A model generated the notes under the pieces. That model searched no databases. It was not told where the DNA came from and worked only from the letters and a program-made list of their open reading frames with translations. A stretch of 23,575 nt of DNA from Neurospora tetrasperma FGSC 2508 (taxonomy: Eukaryota > Ascomycota > Sordariomycetes > Sordariales > Sordariaceae): the NCBI RefSeq assembly GCF_000213175.1, contig NW_009799103.1, forward strand, positions 2,421,347 through 2,444,921. The letters are read 5' to 3'. This document shows, in pieces, positions 10,354 through 20,911 of the stretch (positions within the stretch are counted from its first letter, which is position 1; each line of letters begins with the position of its first letter). The position numbers and the translations under genes are program-made.

Positions 10354-11314
10354 CGCGGCCCCATCGCGCCTGCCTCGGGTACTCGTGCTGTTACAGGTAC
10401 CTATAGCGCCACCCCTACATACCTCCCGTCTAGACTACCTTGCGCGAAACGGCACTGCCTCTGCCACTGTAAAATATAGGGGAGTTGTAGGGACCGGGCT
10501 CCTGGTCGCCTGTGTACATACCTAACCTAGTGGACCTACCTGTGGCCCCGGCGGTCAAGCCTCCGTGGATGGACAACGTTCCATAACACGCAGCAAGTCA
10601 CGGTGGACTTCCAACCCAAGTGAACTAATTCCGTCATTTCCCCGGCCTGTGGAATTTCGTGCATGCTGCCCGGGCCCCAAAACATCCCGCCAGGCTCACA
10701 ACTCCAATTTCCCGTCACCACCTTGTGCCTCTTGGAGGTACTTACCTAACCTTCTCTTCCTGTATAGATCACCGGCGAGGCGAGACTCCTCGACGCGCCT
10801 TTGCTTACCTACCTTCTACCTGTCCTCCAATATCTTATTCCAGCCTCTAACGTTGGCTGGCTTGCTTCATTCGCTCACATATTACTCAAGGCACCAGGCT
10901 ACCCACTAACGGTTGCGGTGTAGACTAAGTCATACCATCAGGCTCACCACTTAGCCTAGCTCTGCTTCCCTCCAGCTTGATCGTCTGTACCATCACGTCG
11001 GTTCCCGCCAAACATTACCTTGGGCGATCTCGCTGCCGTTGAGGTAAACACAACACACCCTACGGTGCATCTACACTGTACCTACATAGTCTTCCACGGT
11101 TCCCCAGTCTAATCGAGCGTGACCCGGTACAGCAATCCTATGTCCACGATCGCCTCTTTTTGAGCACACATCTTCTACACCCTCTCGGTCTCGAATTCCG
11201 CCGCGGTCCGTATCGCTACAAACAGGCTCGATCATCCCGACCTCTGCGTCCTCAAGATACATCTACTTCCACCTTCGAGTATTCCTCTAGCCACTGACTC
11301 TTCCTGTTTGCGAC

Positions 11315-14300
11315 ATGGACACCAACGGGGCCGCCGGTGCCGGCGCCGATCCCGTCATCGCGAGGATTCACGAAGCGCTCAACATTGTCCACAGCCCCTA
11401 CTCTCCCAACCAGGCCCGACAGGAAGCTCAGGCATTTCTGGAAGAAGTCAAGACCCGCGGTGACGCGCCCTCGCACGGTTTCAGCCTTGCTTCCGGAGGC
11501 TCTCAAGAACCCGTCGTTCGCCACTACGGCCTGTCTCTTCTCGAATATGCGGTCAAGCACAAATGGTCCGAATATGACACCAACCAACGCGAGTTTCTCC
11601 GCGGTTGGATCTTGCAACTGGCACAGGGTGTCGCAAAATCAGATCCGCCCTTTCTCAGAACAAAGATGGCCCAGCTCTGGGTCGAGATAGCTAAGCGCTG
11701 CTGGGTTGCGGAGTGGATGGATATGGACGTGTTGCTGAACCGCCTATGGCAGGTTCCGGGCTCATCCGTGCACAAGGAGTTCGTGCTCCTGATTCTCGAA
11801 ATCTTGTCCGAGGAGATTTTCAACGGAGAAGACGCCATCGTTGCTCATAGAGAGGGGGCGCTGAGCAAGGGGTGCGTTGAGATCTTCACCCCTTCTGCAG
11901 TGCTCAGCGAAGCCTTCCCAACCCGTCAACACGAACCCCAGGTGCGATTCGGTGACGACGGATGGATCAGTAGAGTAACAGAACTCGTCCGAGACTGTTT
12001 GAACGAGAACCTCGACAGTAATGAGGACGTCCGGGCCTGTGTCGTCAAAGCTTTGGCCGTTCTCAACTCCGTGATGCCTTGGGCAATACCAAAAGCCATT
12101 CATGCTACCGGTTGCCGTCCTGTTATATGCAATGGCCTTGCCAACTCAAACGTGACCGTGCAAAGGGTAATCTTGCCTTCCCTCTTTGTCCAACCACTTT
12201 TCCATTTGTGCGATTGCTCTTGATATCTGCTCGAGTTCCAGCTGTTGACTCTTATCTCTTGAAACAGGCTGCTTTGGAGGCGTTGCATTCTCTCTATTCT
12301 CGGTCAGCATTCAGCAGCGAAGAGTTCGTCGATCTGGTTGTTCCCATGTACAGCCCCGAGTCGGTTGACCTCTGCAGACGACTTTTTGAATGGTCGACAG
12401 TGGACGCTGAGGACATTGACGACGACAAGTACCAGTTTGCCAAGAAATTCTCCGAGGCAAGTTGCTACATTTACACCGCTGGGGAAACCCGCCCGCATTG
12501 TTTCCCTAGGTCTATTACTGACAATCACAGATGATCTCGTGTGTTGGAAACTACCTTGACCGGAAGTACGCTTCCATACCTCCCCAGGTTGACATTCAGG
12601 ACTTCCTGAAGCTTCTAATAGCAGTGGTGCAAAGTCAGAGCCTCGTTGTTTCCATTCCCGTCCTTGTGACCTGGACGCGCCTTCTTAACCACCGCTCGCT
12701 AGGTCCCGCTATAGGGAAAACTGACATGGTTCTTCCCCTGCTGGACGTCTGTAGCTCTCGACTGTTGCGCTATGAGAGCCTTCCTGAAGATACGGAAGAT
12801 CCTACGTTTGTTCTTCTCATGGAGGATACCGATACCATCCCGGAGAGACATGCTTTCCTGGGTAACTATAGGCGATACAGTTGTTCTATTATCGAAAGCA
12901 TCATCCAGCTGAGGCTCACGGATGCTTTCCAGTACATCTTGAGCCAGGCAGAGAATGCTTTGCAAACTCTATATGAGGGACAGCCACCCCTAAATCGTAA
13001 GTTGCACAAGCCGTAAAACACACGGGACCGATGACTAATGCGGAACTTAGCGGCAACCTACCTCAAAAACTCCATGCCCGTTTTGAGAGTTGACGCCCAT
13101 GCCACGGTCATTGAGGCAGCCCTCAAAGGCTACGTTAAGTGGAGGGCAAGACAAGGAGAACTCCCTGGAGGAGTAAGATCATCTTACTGCGCTGTACTAC
13201 TCATGATGAATAGCTGACAAGTTGCACCAGGACCAGGAAATTTCGAGTATCGAAACACATCTCGAGCAGTGGTGTAGTAGGCTGTTGGAAATGAATATTG
13301 AGGTATGCCGTCATCTACGTGTTGGTTGAGTAGTTGGCAATGAAGACGAAAGACTGACAAACTTTTAGGACCCTCTGATCCGTAAACGTATCCTCCAGCT
13401 GCTTGTCGCCTTCTCCACTACGGCTCTTGACACCAAAGCCAACTTCATGCTGAGGGTGCTCGAGCATATTCTTATGACATGGCCTGCATTGCAGCCTGAG
13501 CACAAGACCTTCAATGATGCCATCAGGGATCTCCAAACTGAAAGCATGGTCGAATTGCAAAGGCTCGCCTCCAAGATGCCTGATCATTTACTGGTAAGTG
13601 GTGCTAGCCTGTCATTTGTCATGTTCATTAGCCTCCCACTTAACTTATCATGTGTTTGTCTAGGACGTCTACGACCAACTTGAGGTTAAGGTCAAGGAGA
13701 TGATCGCCTCTGGAACTCTCGATGAGAAGCGCCAGATTGCGTATCGCAGTTTCCTCTTTATCATCATGTAAGACTCCTCGATTAGCCCCTCATGAACTTC
13801 CGAGGATGGCTTGCCACCCAAAGCTACAGTTCACCATGTTCAAACCTTACTAAGTGGAAAACCCATAGCCACCGAGCAACTCGCATAGACCAAGAAACGC
13901 GGATCAGACGTCTTTCTGAGTTCGTCGAGCCGGTCAAAAACCAGTGGAAGGAAGCCCCGTTGCGACAATCACTCAGCTCATTCGAGGGATTCTGCCAGCT
14001 CATCGGTCTAGACAAGGCGCAAAACTACATTGCACAGCGCCGTGTTCACCAAGTTGGTGATTGGGGTGCGGTGGAACTTGATGCCGAAGGGTTGGCGCTT
14101 CAAGCCGAACTTGAACAGAGACAAACGGTATGTTTCCCTGGGAACCGTGGCTTCCTACTTGCTTTGTAGTTGCTGACATACCTTCAGTTCCTTCCGTTAC
14201 GTTCAACTAAGTCATTTTTGACCTACTCTGTCGAGAAACTGGAAAAAAATTCTCCTGCTTATCAAGCATCCTGCGCCCTGTGGCAGGACGGGTTCCCGAC

Positions 14301-15784
14301 CATTTTACCAGAACTGCTCAAGTTTTTGAGCTACGCACATGCGTGCCATGATCCGAAAAACTGGTCTTTGCTCCCAGAAGAGATGCGTCCTGTTGTCAGC
14401 CGTCTCCTGACTGACCGCTTTTGGCAAGCCGGTATTTCGGAAGGCAGCAAAGACGACTTCTATGCGCGAGTCCTGGACAAGAAGAACACGCTAGAAGGGC
14501 TTGCCTCCACCATTCGTGGAACTGTGCGCTTTGTCCGCGAGGCATGCTACGCCGTTATCTACTGCATGAGCCGACTTGATGTGCAGTTTTATGGGTTCAC
14601 GGAACTTCCTGGACCTTTGGCAAACGCCTTGTTCGCCGATTCGTTCAGCCTCTCATCTCATCAGCTTATTAATCTGCTGAACTTGGTGAGGTATCTCGTT
14701 GATCACTGTCCTGTGGAGCTAAGGGATCATTTCCTACCTCCCATCCTAGCCGCGTGCTTCCAGCAGATGGATGCCAAGATCAGCAGCGAATGGGAGAAGC
14801 TGGGCCAAAAGCAAACCGTGCAGGTCGCAGATAATGAGGAACTAACGGAGGAGATGAAGGCGGAAAGCATACTCAGGCAACTGACATATACCGCAGCCAT
14901 CATGGTGGCTGAATTCCTTGACCCGGCAAGGACCGGTAAGTTTTCATATCACCACTGGTACGTCCTTGACGTTTTACTGACCCTACTTAGGACCACCTAG
15001 CAACCTTCCGGCCTCTCCCAACGGCACCACTCCGGAATCTCGGCATCCATCACTTCGGAGATTCTGTCTCATGCAAACGTCAATCGCCGGCCCTCTCCTA
15101 CTATTCCTTTGCCACGCGATTCACATGCGTGATACCAGGTGCTGTGGCGTCGTCCTGCGCGTTTTCCGATCTATCGTACCGGAGTTCCAGATCCAGACGG
15201 GTCAGCCTAGAGAGCAAAAGGAACCCTCTCATCCATTGCTACCTGATGAGAACTACCCTATTCCCGATGCTACCAAAGCGGAAATTCACCAGTTCCTCGG
15301 CACCGACGTGATGCGAGCCGCGATCTCCTCGATGAACGATCCTTATTTCGTTGACACCCAGAAGGACCTTGCGACACTGATCGCAACGATCCTTTCTCAC
15401 TATTGCGTCGGCGATGATTTCTCGGGAGGTAACTCCGCGCCCCGCCAAATTCTCTGCTCACTGCCCGGGATTAAGGAACAGGAAGTGGATAGGACGCTTA
15501 CTTTCCTGCGACGCCCCGGGACACATTCGCGCCAACAACGCGCTGTTGTGCTCGATTTGTTGAGAAATGTCAAGAGTGTGAGCATTAGTGAGATGGGCAA
15601 GCTCAAGGACCCTAGAGAAGATCTTGTCAAGAAGGCTCCTAAGAGGAGCAAGATGGCCCAGAAATTCATGACACCTCAGCAGGGCGTCGATACTACCGTG
15701 ACTGGTACTGAACAAGGAACTGGCAAGAGGCAAGCGACTCCTGATCTAGAAGGAGTCGCCGGTATGTTCGACGAAGGTCATTGA
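11315..15784 (+). CDS. MSN5: Karyopherin of the Msn5/KapJ/exportin-5 family
   Basis: An importin-beta-like export receptor. Yeast Msn5 exports phosphorylated regulators and some tRNA; metazoan exportin-5 carries pre-miRNA. Ten exons: 11315..12166, 12268..12456, 12531..12996, 13051..13172, 13231..13302, 13369..13593, 13664..13767, 13869..14127, 14188..14935, 14991..15784. They total 3831 nt and keep frame, giving 1276 residues, about the family length. Recognisable stretches are the N-terminal [18 protein letters not shown] and [12 protein letters not shown] (HEAT/IBN region), the mid-protein [20 protein letters not shown], and the C-terminal [20 protein letters not shown] and [20 protein letters not shown]. 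The second intron (12457-12530) uses a GC donor, GCAAGT. The C-terminus is basic and low in complexity ([13 protein letters not shown]). ATG 11315 opens the conserved part without an in-frame upstream rival. Confidence 0.95.
12457..12530 (+). other. GC-AG intron in MSN5
   Basis: A 74-nt intron with donor GAG|GCAAGT, a CTGAC branch site and acceptor CACAG. The only nearby GT (12461) breaks phase, while the GC donor joins FSE to MISCVGNYL in frame and fits the conserved family sequence. Confidence 0.88.
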
Positions 15785-17875
15785 GCGATGTTTAGACCTG
15801 CAAGAGTACAGAGTGTCAGCGGCTTGTTACATTTGCTCCTATCGACTTCGGGCTTTCAGCGCTACACAGTTGTATTCAGGTAGCAATGGCACACAAAAGC
15901 TCTAGGATTAGGATCTCCTATATGCTCCCCAGGGGGCTCTGGAGGTTCTTGGCTGCTTCGCAATAACTTTGAATCTTCATACGCACCGTGAGATCGATGG
16001 ATCCTACCGTGTGGCGCAGGAAGTTGCCACGATGCGAGTCGGACGCAACACATTCGCCTGCCGATGCCGCTGTTCTCTGCTTTGAACTCGATAATACGTC
16101 ACTCCCTTATCTGGGGGTAATGACAGTCGCGAACTCGAAACCTCGGCTAAGGCTTGATCTAGGAGTTTGCCTGTAAAGCGAAAAATAAAGCTTGGGAAGA
16201 GAATGGGTTGAAGGGCAGTTTGATGAAAGCTAACAGCGGAGACCAGAGCTACGGCGATAGCACGGTTGATTATTGGCATGGCCGACTGCCGTTCCCTTGA
16301 TGTAAACTTCCAGTCGGGATTTGACCCTTAGACGTCGGCGTACCTGAAAAATTTTTTGGTATATAGAGAAACAAAAGCGACCGTGGGTTCGGCAAACGAG
16401 GCCTCCGTTGGTTGACTTAGAATGTAGTGGATTGATGTTAGTTTTAGGGTGCCCGTTCAACTTAGCTCGATGAAAACCTGACCCCTTGATGTCCAACACA
16501 ATGTCATGGAATCAGTGTTGCCGGTCTTTTGGCACACAACTTCCTTTACATGTATCACGCAGGAACATGTCGGAATACTTCCGACATTCCGGGGAACGGT
16601 ACACTACAATGCTGGGTTCTTTGTTAGTTTGGTTGTTGTGACGGGGCAAAACAGGCCAATCTAGAGACCTCATTGGTTTTAGGAAGAGAACAACTCGTTC
16701 ACAATCTATGTTTCGACAATGATTCGGGCTCTCAACGTTACAGAAGCACCTCTCCGTCCCCATCAGAACGTCAAGATACTAATTTACAGCATCTATCCGC
16801 GAGAATTTCGGCCGCTTACCAAGTCTGATGAGCGCTGGTTTTTTGTGTACCAAAGTAACAAATAAATAAACCAGGGCTTGGATTGTACTACACTATACTA
16901 CGTTTACTAATGGAACAAATAGGGGCGACCTGCAGCGTGATTCCAAACGGGCAAGACTGGGCTAGACCATGGAGATCGTGCTACCAACCCCTGAAGAGCT
17001 AATGCCAACCAGCTAACCTATCACCCGCACAACCCTTGTCGGAACAATGACGGTAAGATGATGGTCTTGGTAGTCTGAGAGTTTACGCCTGTGATACCAT
17101 CCAGGCATCAAACTACGCTCAAACGAGACTGTTTACGCAGTTTCAACAAATCTCAGTTCTTGATAAGGTAAGAGTAAACAGTTTCTTCAGCATTCAGGTG
17201 GCATCGAGCGCCGTTGTGTTGCGGACCAACCCGGTTCTGAGGTCAAGCCAGACTTGGCGTTGTGGCGTGGAATTTACGAATGACACTCAACCCTGAAGCA
17301 GAAGGGGGAATTAGACCTTTCCGATCAACATCTTTTGAATACATAAACGGCACGATACTATTTTCCACCCCTCGGATATTTGTCTGTCCATGTTGTGCAT
17401 GCTCAAATTGTCGCCATATCTATCTCCGTCTCCCCTCGAAAGTAAAGCGGCTAATACACACCTAGAGCAGATAAGGTGGCAGCAACGTTGAAGTTATAGT
17501 TATCCCTTGTCCTTGTCATCTCTCCTGGCGTTCATCACTGTCTCATGTAGTGAGTCAGATTACCTACTACTAGCCCCTCAGAGATACAAAAGATAGCCTT
17601 GCTGGAAATCTTGAGGTCTCGAAGAGCGTAATTCTCACTTACGTTATCTGTTTTAAGGGCCAAAGGATCATCGACCACCTAGACCTTTCAACAATCACCA
17701 ACCATAGCGAGTGTCGTCATTCTATCAAACGCTTACCCACCCACCGCCTGATCCGGCACCCAGCCGCACTATATTCGGACTGTTGCCCACACGAAGCAGC
17801 GCCCTATTGCTCCTTCCGGCTCTCCATCCTCCAGGCCTCATTAGCGAAGAGCCTGCTCCCACGAATCTTGTGACC
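15785..17875. other. Spacer between MSN5 and the zinc-cluster factor
   Basis: No gene can be defended in 2.1 kb. AATAAA occurs at about 16184 and 16860. The reverse strand from 16763 to 16230 is one open frame broken by a single TGA at about 16512 (see findings). The last 300 bp should be the promoter and leader of the transcription factor. Confidence 0.55.
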
Positions 17876-20304
17876 ATGGTATATCTTGGAAAGCCCTCCA
17901 ATGGTTGTCAAGTGTGTCGCACACGAAGAATCAAGGTAAGCCGGGATGTATGCGATGAACTTGACTACAGCAATAGCTGACTCCGCGGCACAATCACTTG
18001 CTGTTCGTGCGTTATCCAGTGCGATGAAACCAAACCAACATGTAATCAGTGTCTCAGAGCAAGGAAACAATGTCCCGGGTACAAGGATGACTTCGACCTA
18101 GTCTTCCGTAATGTTACCAAAGCAACAGAACGAAGGGTCCAGAGAGCCAACAAGAAGGGAAAGCAAAAGATGTCAGCAGGGAGTGATGGCTCCAGCTCAG
18201 GATCAGGCGCCCCAAGGTCATATTCAAGTCCAGGAGCATCATCGTCATCATCTAGCGTCGACAGGAAGCGGCACTTTTCTCTCACATCTACGGCGCGGAA
18301 GGCAGTCAGGTCACCTTTCGAGCTTGCGGTCATACCGGCCATTCAAATCCCCACCGAGACGCAGGCATCATGTCACTTTGTATCCAACTTTGTGCTCATT
18401 CCCCGCCAGGGAACAACGAGAGGGTTCATGGACTATCTGATCCCACTCATGAAAACCGAGACGATGTCATCGGCACCCCATCTCCAGTTTGCTTTTAATG
18501 CTTGTGCACTGGCTTCGCTGGGAAACAGAGTCAAGAGCGACGGGATCGACTTTGTTGCGAGCGCACATGGAGAGTATGCAAAGGCCTTGAGAGCCACTCA
18601 GGCCGCATTGGTGGATCGAGTCAAGTGCACATCTGATTCGGTATTGGCGACGGTGTTACTTTTGGGTATGTACGAGAACATTACGGCAAAGAAAATGGGC
18701 GAGTTTGCGTGGGGTTCTCATATTGAAGGGGCCATTCAACTTGTCAAGGCCCGAGGAAAGAAACAGCTCGCTACTCAGACCGGGTTACAGCTGTTCATCG
18801 CCGTGCGAACACAGCAGGCAAGGACAACAAGTTTGCAGACGGATCATCACACAAGAGTGTACTAACGACGTCTATAGATCATCCACGCTTTGACTTCCGG
18901 TTGCCCCCCGATAATGGGCGTCGACTGGTGGCTCGACAACGCAGTCAACGACTCCTATGCCGCCCACTGCTGCCGTCTTAACCTCCAAACCAGTGAGCTC
19001 CGCGCCGAAGTAACTCGCATGATGACGCACGGGATTGCCGCGAGCGCCGCCGGTACCTCCCCTTCCTCTCCCTCCTCTCCTCGCTCATCCTCAGCACAAT
19101 CCTCACCTTCTTCCACCTACGAACAACGAACCGCCCAAATACTCTCCTTAATGCGGCGCTCCCAAGACCTCGACCGCGCCATCGTCGACTGGATGGCCTG
19201 CCTTCCGCCGCACTGGCACTACCGCACCCTGTGCTGGCAAAACTACGTCGCCAACACCGACTACGCCCACGCCGAGGTATTCCCGGGCCGCGTGGACGTG
19301 TACAATGACGTTTGGATCGCCTCGGTATGGAATATGGCGCGCGTCACGCGGCTGATTCTCGCTAGCATCACAGTTCGCTGCGCGGCATGGGCGTGTAGTC
19401 CCGTTGACTACCGGACCACCCCCGAGTACGCGCATAGTGCCACGGTGTGTGCTGAGGTTATTGGCGATGTGCTAGCGAGCGTGCCGTATCATTTAGGATG
19501 GCATTATCGGACGAAGAAGAGGAGGCAGCAGGGTCAGGGGAAGGGTCAGGATCGTAGTAATCGAAATTGGAATGATCATGATCATGATGATGATGAGGAG
19601 GAGGGGGAGGAGGAGGATGGCGAGGACGATGAACAAAAAGAGGAACAGTTGTCTGGATTTGGATGTGGCGAGGACGATGATGGGATAAAAGGACTGTCTG
19701 GGTACTTTTTAACGTGGCCGTTGGCATGTGTCATGGGGCAGGATTATTTGACGGAGGATCAGAGGACGTGGGTGAGGGGGAGACTGAGGTATATCGGTCA
19801 GGAGCTGGGGATCCGGTATGCCAATATTCTGGCGCAGGTGAGTCTGGAGTCTCGGGTTCTTGGTTTATTTGATGCTATCATCCCCGCTTGCTTTTTATAC
19901 GCCCATGAAAAACCCGACATTCGTACTGATCCGCTCTCACCCCATCCCAGCTACAAGTACGCATCCCGTCAATGCTCATCCGCCGCGACGGTCTTATGGC
20001 CCAACCATACCCCAATGTCCAAGATTTTCAATCTCTTATCTCCTTGGCGAGGAATTCACCACCGATCCAGCCGGGATACTCGCTCAATCCGATACAGGAA
20101 AGAGAGAGGATGCAAATGGAGTTTATGGAACTGAAGAAGAAAGAACTGCTGGCAAAAGCGACTGGTGTAGCAGGGAAGGGGGGACGATACGATGAGACCA
20201 CGAATAAGTCTGAGCGAATAGGGAACAATGACGCCAACAGCGAGGAGAGACGTGAAGAGGAGGAGAAGGTCATGGTTGTTGCAAGAAAGTGGCTTACTGT
20301 TTGA
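17876..20304 (+). CDS. Zn(II)2Cys6 fungal transcription factor
   Basis: Four exons, join(17876..17935, 18020..18817, 18878..19837, 19951..20304), encode 723 residues. The N-terminal zinc cluster is C11-X2-C14-X6-C21-X6-C28-X2-C31-X6-C38 with the basic CRTRRIKCDETKPTC core, so it binds DNA as a binuclear zinc cluster. The first intron falls between K20 and C21. A Ser/Gly-rich linker (about residues 90-125) precedes a regulatory half containing FMDYLIPLM, LLGMYENI and PPIMGVDWWLDNA, as in the Pezizomycotina factors with a C-terminal fungal-specific domain. A second Ser/Pro-rich loop sits near 18878+170, and an Asp/Glu-rich stretch lies at about residues 515-545. Intron 2 (18818-18877) uses a GC donor. 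The last exon is Lys/Glu-rich, and its acceptor at 19950 is chosen by phase only. The frame upstream of ATG 17876 is open but has no ATG. Its target genes are unknown; no metabolic cluster adjoins it. Confidence 0.92.
18818..18877 (+). other. GC-AG intron in the zinc-cluster gene
   Basis: A 60-nt intron with donor CAG|GCAAGG, branch TACTAAC at about 18860 and acceptor TATAG. GT alternatives such as 18831 are out of phase with exon 3, which must begin IIHALTSG. Confidence 0.82.
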
Positions 20305-20453
20305 ATGAGAGGACTTGGACGGATTTTCCCGGGAATTTGGGGCCTGTGATGTGGAGGCGATGGTTTTACATTCGCCCCGGGAGAGTCCACGGATATAGAT
20401 CCAATATAATGGAATAACGGCAAACCCCTACCACATAAGGATTCTCATATAGC

Positions 20454-20476
20454 CAGAGATATCTTGCATATCTCTG
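20454..20476. repeat. Perfect hairpin, 9-bp stem
   Basis: CAGAGATAT and ATATCTCTG flank a 5-nt loop (CTTGC), about 150 nt after the transcription-factor stop codon. Confidence 0.8.
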
Positions 20477-20545
20477 ATATCGAAGACTGGACTTCTTGCG
20501 AGTGTTGATGTGCGAGGACAAAACAAAAGGGGCTGTTTAAGGACC

Positions 20546-20553
20546 CACGTGAC
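20546..20553. promoter_or_regulatory. CACGTGAC, Cbf1-type site upstream of TAN1
   Basis: The reverse complement GTCACGTG fits the yeast Cbf1 consensus RTCACRTG exactly. It lies about 360 bp before the TAN1 ATG. Function here is inferred from the motif alone. Confidence 0.4.
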
Positions 20554-20911
20554 CTGACAGGGATGTATGTACGGGTAAAAAAAAACGTCCTTACAAAATA
20601 TTCTTTTCACTTTCATTCAATCGTAACTTTGATGAGAACACGCGCCGCGACGTACCTCTTCCACATGCGACCACCGATCGCCCGTGTCATTTAGTGTTAT
20701 ACTCATAATAACAGGTATTTCCATCAGAATATTCTCATGTATCTCCAGTGCTTGTCAGAAATGCCATTGCAGTCCTCGTCAGCGTACAAAGCAGATACAG
20801 CCCACTCTCTCTTGTATATCGAAGACTAATGTCCACCGTAGAGAGAGCGCTAGTTCCAGATCTATCGAACTCACCATCAAAATCCCACCAGAGGAGAATT
20901 CTGAAGTCAAC

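Larger units (their letters stand above)
9634..11314. other. DPH7-MSN5 spacer with GGTACC/CCTAGG repeat field
   Basis: No gene is supported in 1.7 kb. The left part holds the DPH7 3' UTR and a 10-bp-arm inverted repeat at 9897-9943. The middle (9920-10350, weaker to about 10540) is dense in TAGGTACC/TACCTAGG variants. The right part, about 10560-11314, is C/T-rich and probably the promoter and leader of the exportin gene. A 114-codon open frame at 10565 looks random. Confidence 0.65.
20305..20911. other. Spacer between the transcription factor and TAN1
   Basis: No gene is seen. It contains a 9-bp-stem hairpin at 20454-20476 in the presumed 3' UTR and a CACGTGAC site at 20546-20553 before TAN1. 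Confidence 0.6.

Noticed and set aside
10565-10909. 114-codon frame upstream of MSN5
   Set aside because: C/T-rich leader-like sequence with random-looking translation; more likely promoter and 5' UTR.
17711-17875. N-terminal extension of the zinc-cluster factor
   Set aside because: The frame is open but begins only at GTG with no ATG before 17876, and the zinc cluster starts right after ATG 17876.
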